A DNA stretch of 64,000 bases from Lytechinus variegatus (GCF_018143015.1 NC_054746.1:40302687-40366686), one strand, 5' to 3'. Counted from the first letter of the stretch, positions 1 through 11,797 are shown. Notes: generated by a model not told the origin, from the sequence alone. Program-made: numbers and translations.

Positions 1-647
1 CTGTTGGCTCGGGTGGTCCCTGTTCAAAGTCTATGGGGATTAAAAGAATTCCATAGGGAAATTGTTAAAAACCAAATCATAGAAAGCTAAATTAAATCAA
101 AATTTATATTTTACTAGGTTTAGAAAGTACTTCATCTAATTCTGGCCTGCATGGATGAATGATCAAGGATTTAGTACCGGTCTTATAATAAAGTCAACCT
201 ACAGGTGATGATTTGCAGCATTTCTTCAGTGCCATTTACACGTGAAAACACAATCAAAGGTACCCGGGGGCCGTACCATTAAACTGTCATAAGTGTACGT
301 TTTTTATAATTATACTTTCATAGTTAATTTTTTTTTTTTGGGGGGGGGCTTGCTTTGTTTGCATGCCTTTTTGCTTGTATTGTTTCATTACGTTGAAAAA
401 TTTTGAATTTACTATTTTTTGGAATTGTTGTACAACTTACATGGTATGAATATTCTGAATGGATAAATGTTATTAAGAATGTAAGATATAAAGGTCAGTT
501 TTGACCTGAAGATTATAGCTTAGACCTGCAATTCTCTGTAGACAACAATACGTCACACATTTTTTGGACACCTTGTAAATCCAATGTCATGTGACAAACA
601 CAATTCTTCCTTGTTGACATTCATTTTTATTTCTTTTCATTTTCCAG

Positions 648-1147
648 ATGATGACCAGCTCCTAGAACAATTCCAGAATATGCATGATGACCTGTGCACC
701 AAGATGAAACAGTCACCAGACCTCTATAGACCCGCCATAAGGGCCATGCTGGCCAGCTACAGAGGTATCAAGACTGATACGCATCTGGTATCAGCACTGC
801 ATACCTTTGGGAAGTATTCTGGGGCTGCCATGACAGTTAGGAAACGAGGTCTGGCAGCAAAAAATGCTGCAGTAAGACATTTGAACCTGAAAGGTTCCAA
901 AAAGATCGGTGTCCAACCCACATCAACTGCTCGAAGGTGTCACATGGGACGTGGAGCAAGTCGACTACATGCAGGACGGCCACCCAAGTCGTTGCGCATC
1001 CAGGAGCATGGCTATTCCCGACTGTCTTCATCCCAGTCATCAGCTGTCGTGCCGCTAATGAGGAGGAGAAGAGCACCTGCTCCTCACAGTTTGAGCCATG
1101 TTGTGTCGCTTAACCAAGCACTGGGGAAGACGCACAGTGCTAAATAG
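648..1147 (+). CDS. 3' terminal exon of a SWIM-zinc-finger/MULE-type protein gene (partial)
   Basis: A long open exon follows a good acceptor (pyrimidine tract ending in CAG at 645-647) and ends in TAG at 1145-1147. Read in phase 1 it begins D-D-Q-L-L-E-Q-F. Later blocks include ALHTFGKYSGA, a conserved-looking IGVQPTSTARR motif, AGRPPK followed by EHGYSR, and a basic tail RRRRAPAPHSL ending LGKTHSAK. From memory this VQPTxxxRR-GRPPK-EHGY-HSL-LGKTH pattern closes metazoan proteins that carry a SWIM zinc finger and are often related to MULE transposases. The SWIM finger itself would be in an upstream exon outside the window. Function is unknown; the gene may be a domesticated transposase or a live mobile gene. 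An AATAAA lies at 1413-1418, about 270 bp after the stop. Confidence 0.5.
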
Positions 1148-1412
1148 GTGGTTAACTCTACTAATGTTAGTGACAGGGTATAAAAGGGTAATGTTTCAAA
1201 TACCAGCTTTGCATTTTCCAGTTTTGCATCTTATTGAAAAGAGATTGACTTATCAATTTGACATCATTCTTATGAAAATTGAGTGCCAGCCAAAAACATT
1301 TTTTTGTATTGGGTGTTCCGAAATTCAGCTTTGCATCTTCAAAGCTCATAGTTTTAATATACTGAAGAAACCAAATATGATTTTAATGCATGTTTTCAGT
1401 ATTGGAAAGGCT

Positions 1413-1418
1413 AATAAA
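1413..1418 (+). terminator. candidate poly(A) signal for the 648-1147 exon
   Basis: AATAAA about 266 bp downstream of the stop codon, the first canonical signal after it. No other gene is visible in between. Confidence 0.4.
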
Positions 1419-2654
1419 CTTACCTAGACTGTCATCATCACTCAGTCTACCTGGTCCATCCATCTGAACAATATATATGCAACAGACATCAAAGATGAGG
1501 AATTTTTTATATATGGCCTCTGAAATGTTTAGTTTGTTTACCAATGTCTTTATAGATTTGTTCAGAAACCCTAACCCAATTCAATAAATATTTTAAATGA
1601 TATAAAATCAAATAAAAGATATTTAGAGCATACCATTACTGCTCGATGACTATCTATTACTATAATTTTAGGGGAAAATAGTTTTTGAAATGTTTTCAAA
1701 TTTACCAAAAACTATCTTGTTGCTTTTAATACCTGAAACTTTATCACATATTTGTCATATATGTTTTGTACATACTGTTGTGTTGGGGTTGGATCGATTG
1801 CACTTTAACTTTCAACCAGACTTAAAATGAAGGAGTCAATACAAAGCCTGTACAGTTCATATATACATTTATTGAAGATGATAACTAAGGTGATGATGAT
1901 GACAAATAATACAGGAACATGAGTAAGTCTGATGGTGACTATACTCTGCAGTATAAAATATAAACTCTTCTGTAGCTGTCTGTATGCTGGAACAATCTGT
2001 AAAGTAATCTGTAACAAGCTAACAATCAATCTGCATTCTCTGAAGTAATCTGATTTGGGTTCAGAAGTAAACCCCTTTTATATTGGTCTGGTCTAGACTC
2101 TTTAGATCAAACAGGTGTTGGTCAACCTTGGACGCTTGACCAAAACAATCTGTACGTCATAACTTTACTCTGAATTGGGGGAGTTGACCTTATAGGGAGA
2201 ACATGAAATGTAGTGAATAAGAAACCCATAAAATGTGTGTGCGTCAGAAGTTTAGCTGGAAGAATGAGTAATACTTTCTAATGAAAGTTGGAGCTGGTAT
2301 ACTTCCTGTAGAAGTATTGATTATGTATTGATATAATATTGAATATGTGAGATATGTCTTATCATCACATAACAATACATATGTAAATGCAGTATTGTGT
2401 CAGAATATGTATGGTAAGTTGTGTGATATCACATTAAGTGAAAATGGCAACCCAAACATAAAGGTGGCACCAAAGACCAAACCAGGTTAGTTTATACCAA
2501 TAGAGGTAAAGGTGAATTAAATTGATTTGCAACTCAACGTAATACAGACATTGACAAGTTGTGCCAAACTCCACAGCTTGTAATTTTGGAGAGCGCTTAA
2601 GCCCAAAACCTGCAGGGGGAGGGGGGGTTAGGGGGTTGGATTACCGTTACACCA
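1419..2654. other. AT-rich spacer without a recognisable gene
   Basis: No exon with codon-like content and flanking splice sites was recognised. A G-run sits at about 2615-2635, just before the tandem duplication. Confidence 0.5.
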
Positions 2655-3506
2655 GTGATTTGAGAATTTCCCTAATAAATCAAAGTAATGGTTATGGTGT
2701 ATGACCTAAATAATGGAAACAGGCATTCATATGATACAATGTTGCTTAGAATTATGCCAGCATATTATTAGCTAAAGTGTACCTTTTTGGTGGGGGGGGG
2801 GGGCAGCCTGTCCAAATTTTACTTTGGCTGGCTCTGACTGTCTCCATTTTCAACCCATTTTTGAAAAAAAAATGGTGTAAATTTTATCAGGAAGTTATAT
2901 ACATTCAAATGAGATATACAATTACATTGGCATGTACATTGGAGAAGTCGTTAGTAAGAATTATAAAACGGGTTGAAAAATGTAGCCAATGCAAACGGTT
3001 GATTCACATCACATGAATATGTGTTAGTTGAGCTTGGGTGTGTGTTAGTTCTCTGAACTAACACACAGGGACTGGGGTCGGTGATTTTAGAATTTCCCTA
3101 ATAAATCAAAGTAATGGTTATGGTGTATGACCTAAATTAATGGAAACAGGCATTCATGTGATACAATGTTGCTTAGAATTATGCCAGCATATTATTAGCT
3201 AAAGTGTACCTTTTTGGTGGGGGGGGGGGGCAGCCTGTCCAAATTTTACTTTGGCTGGCTCTGACTGTCTCCATTTTCAACCCATTTTTGAAAAAAAATG
3301 GTGTAAATTTTATCAGGAAGTTATATACATTCAAATGAGATATACAATTACATTGGCATGTACATTGGAGAAGTCGTTAGTAAGAATTATAAAACGGGTT
3401 GAAAAATGTAGCCAATGCAAACGGTTGATTCACATCACATGAATATGTGTTAGTTGAGCTTGGGTGTGTGTTAGTTCTCTGAACTAACACACAGGGACTG
3501 GGGTCG
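2655..3506. repeat. two-copy tandem duplication, unit about 426 bp
   Basis: The unit beginning GTGATTT at 2655 recurs at 3081 and its start word recurs again at 3507. The copies are nearly identical, with a few substitutions, single-base indels and a length change in the G-run (around 2790 and 3218). Each ends with a short hairpin, TGTGTTAGTT-CTCTG-AACTAACACA. Small open frames inside the two copies are repeat shadows. The near identity implies a recent duplication or gene conversion. Confidence 0.85.
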
Positions 3507-3570
3507 GTGATTTTAAGCTTTTTGCCCTTTTAAAAGACACTTTTTGGTAAAAATTAATACACTCAACCCG

Positions 3571-4639
3571 TTTTTGTCTCACCTGCGAAGCAAAGTGAGA
3601 CTATAGGCGCCGCTTTTCCGACGGCGGCGGCGGCGTCAACATCAAATCTTAACCTGAGGTTAAGTTTTTGAAATGACGTCATAACTTAGAAAGTATATGG
3701 ACCTAGTTAATAAAACTTGGCCATAAGGTTAATCAAGTATTACTGAACATCCTATTAGAGTTTCATGTCACATGACCAAGGTCAAAGGTCATTTAGGGTC
3801 AATGAACTTATACCACGTTGGAGGAATCAACATCGAAATCTTAACCTGAGGTTAAGTTTTTGAAATGTCATCATAACTTAGAAAATATATGGACCTAGTT
3901 CATGAAACTTGGACATAAGGTTAATCAAGTATCACTGAACATCCTGCTTGAGTTTCACGTCACATGACCAAGGTCAAAGGTCATTTAGGGTCAATGAACT
4001 TTGGCCGAATTGGGGATATCTGTTGAATTCCCATCATAACTTTGAAAGTTTATGGATCTGATTCATGAAACTTGGACATAATAGTAATCAAGCATCACTG
4101 AAAATTTTGTGCAAGTTTCAGGTCTCATGATTAAGGTCAAAGGTCATTTAGGGTCAATGAACTTTGGCCGAATCGGGGGTATCTGTTGAATTACCATCAT
4201 AACTTTGAAAGTTTATTGGTCTAGTTCATTAAACTTGGACATTAGAGTAATCAAGTATCACTTAACATCCTGTGCGTGTTTCAGGTCACATGACCAAGGT
4301 CAATGAACTTTGGCCGAATTGGGTGTATCTGTTGAATTACCATCATAACTTTGAAAGTTTATGGATCTGATTCATGAAACTTGTACATAAGAGTAATCAA
4401 GTATCACTGAACATCCTGTTCGAGTTTCAGGTCACATGATCAAGGTCAAAGGTCATGTAAGGTCAATGAACTTTGGCATGTTGGGGTTTTTTGTTGAATA
4501 ACCATCATATCTCTGTAAGTTTATTGGTCTAGTTCATAAAAAAGGGAAATAAGAGTAACCATGTATCACTGAACACTGAGCACTGCTGCTATATTGAACC
4601 GCGTGATGCAGGTGAGACGGCCAGAGGCATTCCACTTGT
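3571..4639 (+). repeat. 1.1-kb GTCTCACCTGC-ended repeat, copy 1
   Basis: Starts TTTTTGTCTCACCTGC and ends GGCATTCCACTTGT. GTCTCACCTGC near the start is present in inverted form near the end (GCAGGTGAGAC), and a GGCGCCGC/GGCGGCGG block follows the start. The interior is five to six degenerate units of about 160-190 bp, each with an 'AACTT(G)GACATAAG..AATCAAGTATCACTGAACATCCTG' type backbone and the core AAGGTCAAAGGTCA. Exact DR1 sites (AGGTCA-A-AGGTCA) fall at 3779, 3971, 4134 and 4443. No coding capacity is seen. It is probably a non-autonomous mobile element of uncertain class; no convincing target duplication was found. Confidence 0.8.
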
Positions 4640-4983
4640 ATTAAAATATTGACACATGATTTTGAGCTCATGCATTAGGGCGTGCGGCAGCACTCACGAT
4701 TATTTTATGGTGACCAACAAACGAAGCTTGCTGAGTTCGTTAGGAACCACAAAATAATTAGGCACCACGAAATAACCGTTCATGCAGCCGCCCGACCTAA
4801 CGCATTCGCATTCATGTGTTAATAGTATACTATTTACCTCGAAGTAGAGCTGGCCTCAACTGTATATACTGTATATGTACATATCATGTTTACGATATAA
4901 AGCGATGCGATTAATCCAGTAATGAGTGCTATATAAATGCAAATATTGTATTGGATTGTATTGTACTGTGGTATACTATTAGT

Positions 4984-5460
4984 CAGTCGAACCTCGTTAC
5001 AAAGCAGTCAGATACATCAAAACCCTCACATAATATGGTACTCATGCTGGTCCCAGTTCTTTATAGATTGTTTTTGTTGGTTTTATTTACCCTAATATGA
5101 GAAATCTGATAGAACAAGATAATATTCATAATCCCAAGGACCTCGTTATAACAAGGTTTCAACTTATTAAAAAATCATATCTCATGAAACATGTACAAGT
5201 ACATCTTATTTTCTCATTTTTCCAAGATTGTGCAAAAATACTCTTGTCATTTTGTGGTGTATTAGATCTTTCTAAATACAGGTGAACCTCACTATAACGA
5301 GTACTTTAAGAACATTACAATTACCTTGTTATATCATGTTTCTCACAAAGTCACTCAGGGTAAAAAACAACAACAAAGCAATACAAATACACCAGCTAAA
5401 TCACCTTTTTATGAGAGGATTTTGTTATATCTGACCTCTGTAGGTTCCATTTTACAATGT
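4984..5460. mobile_element. possible pogo/Tigger-like MITE remnants
   Basis: The words CAGTCGAACCTCGTTA (4984), GGACCTCGTTATAACAAGG (about 5140) and GTGAACCTCACTATAACGAG (about 5283) resemble TIRs of pogo/Tigger-type Tc1-mariner elements. They are arranged as degenerate inverted pieces. No transposase is seen. The assignment is from motif memory only. Confidence 0.3.
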
Positions 5461-5468
5461 ACATGCAA

Positions 5469-5960
5469 TTAAAGGACAAATTCACTAAATATATCTGACC
5501 TATACTAAACCCTGTAATACATTTTTTATATTTTGTTGTGAAATACCTACCGGGTATATACATTAAAAGTTCGGAAAATGAAAGAATACAATTTTTGCTA
5601 TTTTTTTTTGGCTATGAGTGAAAGTTTGAAGAAAATATACCCCAAATTAACGAAATTATGAATCTGTGACGTCACGAGTTATTTAAATGTACATTCCATA
5701 AAATGTAATTTTTTCAGAAGAATATTCCCATGTGCATATACCATCAAACTTATGTTAATATACATGCCTCTATGAAATAGATTCATTCTTTTATCAAGAA
5801 CCATTAAAAGAGACAAACATATACAACACATGGGACATGACATCACAGAATCAAAACTTTAGATATTCATATCAAATTTCGCTATGTTTCTTCAAACCCT
5901 CATATATTTCTTTTATTTTCTGTTTTTTTTTAAACCAGTAAAACCAGGGAGAACTTTCCC
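5469..5960. mobile_element. degenerate TTAAAGGACAAATTC-type foldback
   Basis: The left end ATTAAAGGACAAATTCACT and the right part CAGGGAGAACTTTCCCT are weakly inverted. The interior holds the usual features of this foldback group: a GTGACGTCAC word at about 5666, GACATGACATCACAG at about 5835, and paired AAGTTTGAAGAAA / TTTCTTCAAAC blocks. Confidence 0.4.
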
Positions 5961-6195
5961 TATATGAACATCTTCATTTTCCATATAGTGTGTGTCTGTG
6001 TGTTGTGTGTGGGTGTTGGGGATGGGTGTGTGTGTGTCTGTGTTTTCTTTTCTTTTTTTCATTTTGGGGGAGGGGGGTTACAATGTAAACTATTATTGCT
6101 CTGTGATTCAGGAAACGAACCCATACCCAATCAAAATATATTTCATCCTAATCTAGCTATCCTCTGCCCACCCCCCCCCACAGGCACACATATTA

Positions 6196-6395
6196 CAGAG
6201 GTGCCAACTAGTACTGATTTTCAGTATTTAGTACTTAAAAATGAGAAGAATACTGATGGTTTCTTGCAAAATACTGATTTCTAAGTTTCATTTTTATGTG
6301 TTCTATGGTATTTCTTCAGAAATACTGATTTCCTCACCAAAATACTGACTCTACTTTTAAAATACTGAATGATCTTGTTCAAGTTGGCAGCTCTG
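6196..6395. mobile_element. 200-bp hAT-like MITE with target duplication
   Basis: Terminal inverted repeats CAGAGGTGCCAACT / AGTTGGCAGCTCTG (one mismatch) are flanked on both sides by ATATTA (6190-6195 and 6396-6401). The interior repeats the word AATACTGA about six times. The CAGAG ends suggest hAT, although hAT normally makes 8-bp duplications and only 6 bp match here. Confidence 0.65.
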
Positions 6396-6579
6396 ATATT
6401 ACATGCAAGTAAACATTCTCAAATGGAAAGTGACAGGAAGGTAGATTCTGTTGACCTAGTGTGTTTGCATGTTCAAATGGCACGATGGACACATGTATGT
6501 GGTTTGAATTGTGCTGGGTGGTGGAATCAAGGCCTGCAGTCCTCAAAATATAAAATTATAAAATTAGAGCAAAATTACT

Positions 6580-6920
6580 TTGCTGCAGTTATTAAAAGTG
6601 GAATCCAACCCAAATAAAAACTTGCTTTTAGAGGAAAAAGGAAAATCAGACAAGTTGATAGGTGTTAGTTGGAACATTATTGGACAAACAGAAGTTTATG
6701 AATTTTAAAAAAACCGAATATTGGTGATCACTATATCTACGGAGATTTCAAATTGGCAACAAATGTGCAGTAAATCCAAAAATGAGATAAGAGGTTTTCA
6801 CAAAGATGAATTTTGACATTTTATTTTAAAGATATGCAACTGATGTGGTTATTACGAGTTACACCTCACATTTATCAGTTAAGTAATTTCAGAAAAATTT
6901 GAGATACAAGGTTTTAACAG
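6580..6920. mobile_element. partial GGAATCCAACCC-type foldback
   Basis: GTGGAATCCAACCCAAATAAAAAC and the following 150 bp match the left arm of the foldback at 54590-55179, including AAATCAGACAAxTTGATAGGTG and TCAAATTGGC blocks. The right arm is missing or unrecognisable. Confidence 0.55.
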
Positions 6921-7065
6921 CCAAGTGACGATACGTTCCATTATGATAAGTGCTTTCATTGACATTGCAAGTTGAACTACAATGTATATTACATGTATTT
7001 ATATATTTATTTCATGTGGGAATTTGTTCTTATAATTAGTCCTATAATGGTCAATGTTACAGACT

Positions 7066-7435
7066 CTAAGGGACTCTTGTGCATTTTTTAAAAGATGTCT
7101 TTAATTTTTTCCAAGTGCGCCAACCCTGAAAAAGTTACTAGCTTAATTAGACTCATACTAATGAACACCAATAATAAAGTTGAAGTTCTCATTTATGGGG
7201 GACTCTTGCACATTTTTTCATGACAAATTTTTCCACAGTGCACCTGAAAAAGTCTCCCAGTGGGTGGGGGTGGCTCTTGTATGTTTTTGGAATGTCTTCA
7301 ATTTTTCCCACCGTGCCAACCCTGAAAAATTCACTCAGTTTGGGTCTAGGGGGGGGGACTTTTGCACATTTGTTCATGTCCGATTTTCCTCCGGTGTGCC
7401 AACCCTGAAAAAGTTGATCAGTGGGGGGGGGGTTG
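7066..7435. repeat. degenerate tandem repeat, about four units of 75-115 bp
   Basis: The cassette 'GGGACTCTTGCACATTTTTT...AATTTTTCCAxxGTGCCAACCCTGAAAAAGTT' recurs from about 7072, 7198, 7270 and 7358, each with a G-run. Short open frames on both strands here are products of the repeat. Confidence 0.65.
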
Positions 7436-8939
7436 GTATAGTGTATAGTAAAATATTTTACATGTTTATCATATGCACACTATAAATACTACATATAAAT
7501 ATGATTTCTTGTGATAATACTTGCAGGTACAACTGAAGAACATACATGTATATGGCAGATAAGTGTTTTGAAGAATGATGTTCAAACTGGTTGGAACATG
7601 CTTCTCTCCTTTTGTTAATGTCAACAAATATTTTACTTTTAACATTACAATAAATAAACATGTACACCAATAATGATACTCAATATTTTCTCATCATTTT
7701 GATTGCATTGATTTACATTTTGCATTACAGGGATATCACCAGTGTTGTGTTTGTTACAGATTGATGAAGATGGTGTTGGAAAGTGATATCATTATGAAGT
7801 TTGTAATGATGATAATATGATAAAAATGATGGTGTGGGTGATGATATTTATAAAGGCAGTTGTGGTAATGTGATTATTCTATACCATGAATTTGTGTGTC
7901 ATATGATAGTGATAATGCTGATGGTGATAATTGATGTAGAACTTTTTAGATTAGTTAGATTTGGGGGGGGGGCCTGACCTTAATACAATACCCACTTTGT
8001 AGACATAGGTACCCATACCTACATACACGTTATTTGGATAGACCAGGGAGTTGAGAGTGATTGGATCGAGTCCCTTAATTACTGAGATAAAGTTCAACTG
8101 CATACAATCACGACAATTTGTGTGACTAAATTGCGTTATAGATCTTCTCTATTCCTGAATTGATAATGAAATTAGTATAACACTGCCCTTAAAGGGGAAG
8201 TTCAGTATATGGGGTAGAGGGTGCTTCAGGTTGATAACTACTTCGGGAGGGAGGATGAAAACTACCATGAGTATATTGAAGCAGAATTATCATCTATGAA
8301 GAAATATGCCTTTGGTTTGAAGAAAATCTGTTCAGAAATGGCTGGAATATATGAAGCAAAAACTACTGTTAACAGTTGGGTATACCCGACAATATATAAT
8401 TTCACATGCTATACGCTGATTGGCCTTTTTTTTTTGGGGGGGGTAATGCATGTTAGAATTTTTAATGGACTAGCTAATTTTGAGGGATTTTTTTTAACCG
8501 ATTATAATGATAATCAACTGTTAATTAATTTTATCCAATTTATCTCTAACAGTATAAAGAAGCATTTTTTTTTTGGTTTCTAAAATTGCTAAATAATATT
8601 CCACTCCATAAATGTAATGTTAGCATGATTTTTTGATATGGTTGAAAAATCAAAACCACTACTGAGAGAGATCTGAGACAAAACATAGAACAGATTATTT
8701 ACTACAGGTAGTTTAGTTTTTGTTTCTAAGTATATTCATAGAATAAATCTGCACGAATTTGGAGGTTGGGAAGGGCTTGTTGCCATAAACTACCATTGCA
8801 ATATACCCCAATTTATCCTCATTATCAGGTCCTTCGGAAAGGACCTTAAGCCGTCGGTCCCCGACCTGGTTGCTTGCTCACAGGCACTTGTGGTTTCTTA
8901 GCAGTCGGGTGAAAACCTCGATGTATGCGTGTGTACTCA
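7436..8939. other. AT-rich spacer with no recognised gene
   Basis: Contains a GATGATGATG-rich stretch at about 7760-7935, two G-runs (about 7968 and 8437) and a TTAAAGGGGAAGTTCAG word at 8191 that looks like the end of another foldback element. The 120-codon frame starting at 8221 has no recognisable motif and runs into poly-T/AT-rich DNA; it is not supported as a gene. Confidence 0.4.
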
Positions 8940-9445
8940 TGTCTATATAGTGACTGCAATCACTAACGAGGCAAAGTCCACGCGCATGCGTATTGCACAA
9001 CTTTCGTGGTATTGCACTTTTTTGCGTACCGAAAGCGATAATGGCCTCTGCTCAAGACGCTCTGCGGCATTAAATGAGAGAATCTGACGCGTTAGCGGTA
9101 CGGTAAAAAAACACGCGGGCCGGGCAAGGGTACCACCAGCACACGTCACGACCATCATCATAAAGTGCACACTTACCAGCCGGCGCCGCACACACAAAAG
9201 TTCGCAATATCGTACTAGTCCTACATAAAAGTCACCAAGTCTGTCTACATCAACTATCACACACGGTCTTTGATCGATAGTCTGATCGCCGTTTTATTCT
9301 TGGAATATTCCGAGAGAAAACCTGGGAACTGACCTAAATGCCGGAGCATATTCTTGGTCACCACAGAAAGAAATTCTGGACTTTAAGTTTGGCAATCAGT
9401 CGACAGTGAGCTGATACCGGCTGTGGCTAGGGCTTCAGGGTGCAG
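8940..9445 (+). promoter_or_regulatory. CpG-rich promoter-like block, possible upstream non-coding exon of ERG28
   Basis: This block is much richer in CG dinucleotides than its flanks. The 12-mer palindrome ACGCGCATGCGT, a strong NRF1-type site, occurs at 8980 and again at 9484. A donor-like CAG|GTGAAT lies at 9443-9450. The next gene downstream on this strand is ERG28, whose first coding exon at 15906 seems to be preceded by an acceptor (ATTAG at about 15897), so a non-coding first exon here is plausible. That link is an inference. Confidence 0.35.
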
Positions 9446-9737
9446 GTGAATATTATTTGAATAGAAAATTGAATGTGTCCACCACGCGCATGCGTTCGGT
9501 ATCGAAGATTTTACGTCCGACAGGCCAGGCTAGGTGGGAAAAATAAGTAAATTTTGAATCTGCAGATGGGCAGAGGATTCCGGTATTCTTCTTCCCTTCG
9601 ATCGTTCTTTCAACAAAAGATATTGTAGGTAACTAACTCTTTTATCATTAGGCCATCCTAGTCTACTGGTATTTGGTTACGACTGAAAAAAAGATGTTTT
9701 ATGTTGAGTTACTGTACGGTACGGTACGGTACCTCGT

Positions 9738-9796
9738 CCTCGAGCGAAGTTCGTGCAGGTCAAGTGGGGTGGAGCCTGCACGAACTTCGCTCGAGG
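9738..9796. repeat. perfect 22-bp stem hairpin with 15-nt loop
   Basis: CCTCGAGCGAAGTTCGTGCAGG at 9738-9759 is exactly reverse-complemented at 9775-9796. It is preceded by a short GTACG-GTACG-GTACG tract at 9714-9732. Confidence 0.85.
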
Positions 9797-10582
9797 TACT
9801 AGGAGGATGGGGGGTTGGGTCATTGGGTGTCCGGACACGTAACAAAAATGAAGCTTTCTTTTTTGTCTTTGGATTAAACAAAAACTGCATTGATTAGTGC
9901 TAATCATCATCAATATTTGTTCTCTATAATATTGTTTAACATTTTGTGCGAAAACATTTAAGAATAAGAGATTTGAATTGTGAACTTTTTATAATCATCT
10001 TTCCGGGCCGGATAAACAACCTGGACACCCCGACTGGGTATTACTATTACTATTAGGTAGTATGATGGTGGGCCCCAAGTCTGCGCACCTAACAATTCGA
10101 GTTAAGATTTAACATGAATTTCTTCTTATTTCACAAAATCTTTCAGTTGATAATGTTCCTTACATTTAAATGAGTAGGTGTGCCAAATATCTCATAAAAA
10201 TTTGAAATATATGATTTTCCTGGAGGGTGAAGTCGGTTTGTATGGACAGGTGAATTTTTATTTATCTATATAGAACCTTCATACGCTAAATGCGTATAAA
10301 GGGATAAAAATTATTTCTCTATGAATGGCAAAAATGAAAAAATGAGAGGTTTCTTTAATACCAGACCGATATTGTGTAGATCCCTCGATCCAATTGTCAA
10401 CAAAACAAATGCAAGCTAATAGTTTGTTAGGCAACTGTCTTTTGGCAACACCCTATAAAGCTATATAGTCAGATAGTCCTGTGCTTAGCCTGGAGGCTCC
10501 TGGAGAGAAAAATCAGTCTACTATACGTAGGCTTTAATACTCTCCATGGAGCCTGGAATTTCGTCCCGTACATCTACACACA

Positions 10583-10790
10583 CCTCCCCAAAACCTGAAA
10601 TTTTCTACTTCTAAAAGATCTAGCCCTAAATCATGTACATGGGATACAACTTCATTTCCGACTTATCTACGATATTGATTTCAGTTTTAAACAAGAATTC
10701 ATTAAAAAAACAAGAAAAATGTTATGAAAAGACGGGAAGAACTTGCCACCGTGCTTGCGTCGCCATCTTGATTTCATTGTCTTTTGCTTG
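10583..10790. repeat. dispersed repeat shared with 55262-55463 (opposite orientation)
   Basis: Blocks AACCTGAAATTTTCTACTTC, AAAAGATCTAG, CATGGGATA-AACTTCATT-CCGAC, TTTAAACAAGAATTCAT and GAAAAGACGGGAAGAACTTGCC reappear in the same order on the other strand at 55463-55262. The family is not identified. Confidence 0.65.
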
Positions 10791-11160
10791 GTGACAGACC
10801 ACGCGATTTGCGTGCTGTCGCCAATATTTTTGTATTATCTCCTGACCTTGATCTATGTGGTATGTACTAGGCCTATATTTCCCCATGACATACTCTGAAG
10901 GAGACAAGAGGCAATTTGAGAATTAAAAGATAAGGAAAATATGAAAATCTATGTTAAAAAATAATTGGAGAGTTGCCCACAAAACTATCATTTTGAGGCA
11001 TATTTGCTGATTTAGGGACAGAAGTAACATCAACACTTTTCAAACTACCATAAGTCATATTCTAGTCTATATCTAACCAATTTTGATTAATTTAATCATG
11101 TTTTAAAATTGCTCCTGCTGTCATTTTTCTCTTTCCAATAAGAATGATTCTCAGTTTCCT

Positions 11161-11797
11161 TTAAACGGATGGTCCAGGCTGGAGTTATATAGAGTAGAAT
11201 TCACAAAGTAATAATAATATGCTGAAAATTTGATCAAAATTGGATAACAAATAACAAAGTTATTTGAATTTTAAAGATTTGCATTATTCAGGTGAAACAC
11301 TTCTAGGCATATCTTCATGAATTTTCATTAAGTGGGCTGATGAATTGATGTCACATCCCCACTTTCCTTTTTCTTGTGTTATTACCTGTACATGAAATCA
11401 CAATTGCTTCATTTTTTCATTAATGTGTGAATGATGTGTCTCCATTATGATGAAAGAAGTTACAGCAGGAAAGAAGTCAAAGAGCTATTGCACTTAATCT
11501 GTTGTTAATTCAATTGTTTTAGTTCTTGGTAGAAAATTTTTGAATAAACCTACATGTACTTTCATATAATTAAAAACAAGAGAACAAGTATGGATATGAG
11601 TCATATGACATCATCAGTGCACTTAATGAATATTCATGAAGACATGCCTAGAACTGTTTCACCAGCATGCAAATCTTTAAAATTCAGCAACTTCGTTATT
11701 TGTTTTTCGATTTTGATCAAATTTTCAGCATTTTGCTTTGTTAATTTTACTCTGTTTATTGAGATATAAATGCCTCCAGCCTGGACCATCCCTTTAA
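11161..11797. mobile_element. TTAA-flanked foldback, GGATGGTCCAGGCTG family
   Basis: The ends TTAAACGGATGGTCCAGGC and GCCTGGACCATCCCTTTAA are inverted copies. The arms (about 11161-11360 and 11600-11797) match along most of their length, including GATTTGCAT, GTTTCACC, GCCTAGAA and TGATCAAA blocks. TTAA at both borders fits a piggyBac-like target. No transposase is seen. A second copy enters at 63818. Confidence 0.75.

Noticed and set aside
5964-6284. Small Cys/Val-rich protein
   Set aside because: It translates a TGTGTG/GGGG low-complexity tract and runs into the 6196 MITE.
7066-7435. CRISPR-like spaced repeats
   Set aside because: Units are degenerate, adjacent and homopolymer-rich in an intron-bearing genome; there are no regular unique spacers.
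8221-8583. 120-codon frame with an acidic N-terminal part
   Set aside because: No recognisable family, no matching splice partner, and the second half is poly-T/AT-rich sequence; left as unsupported.
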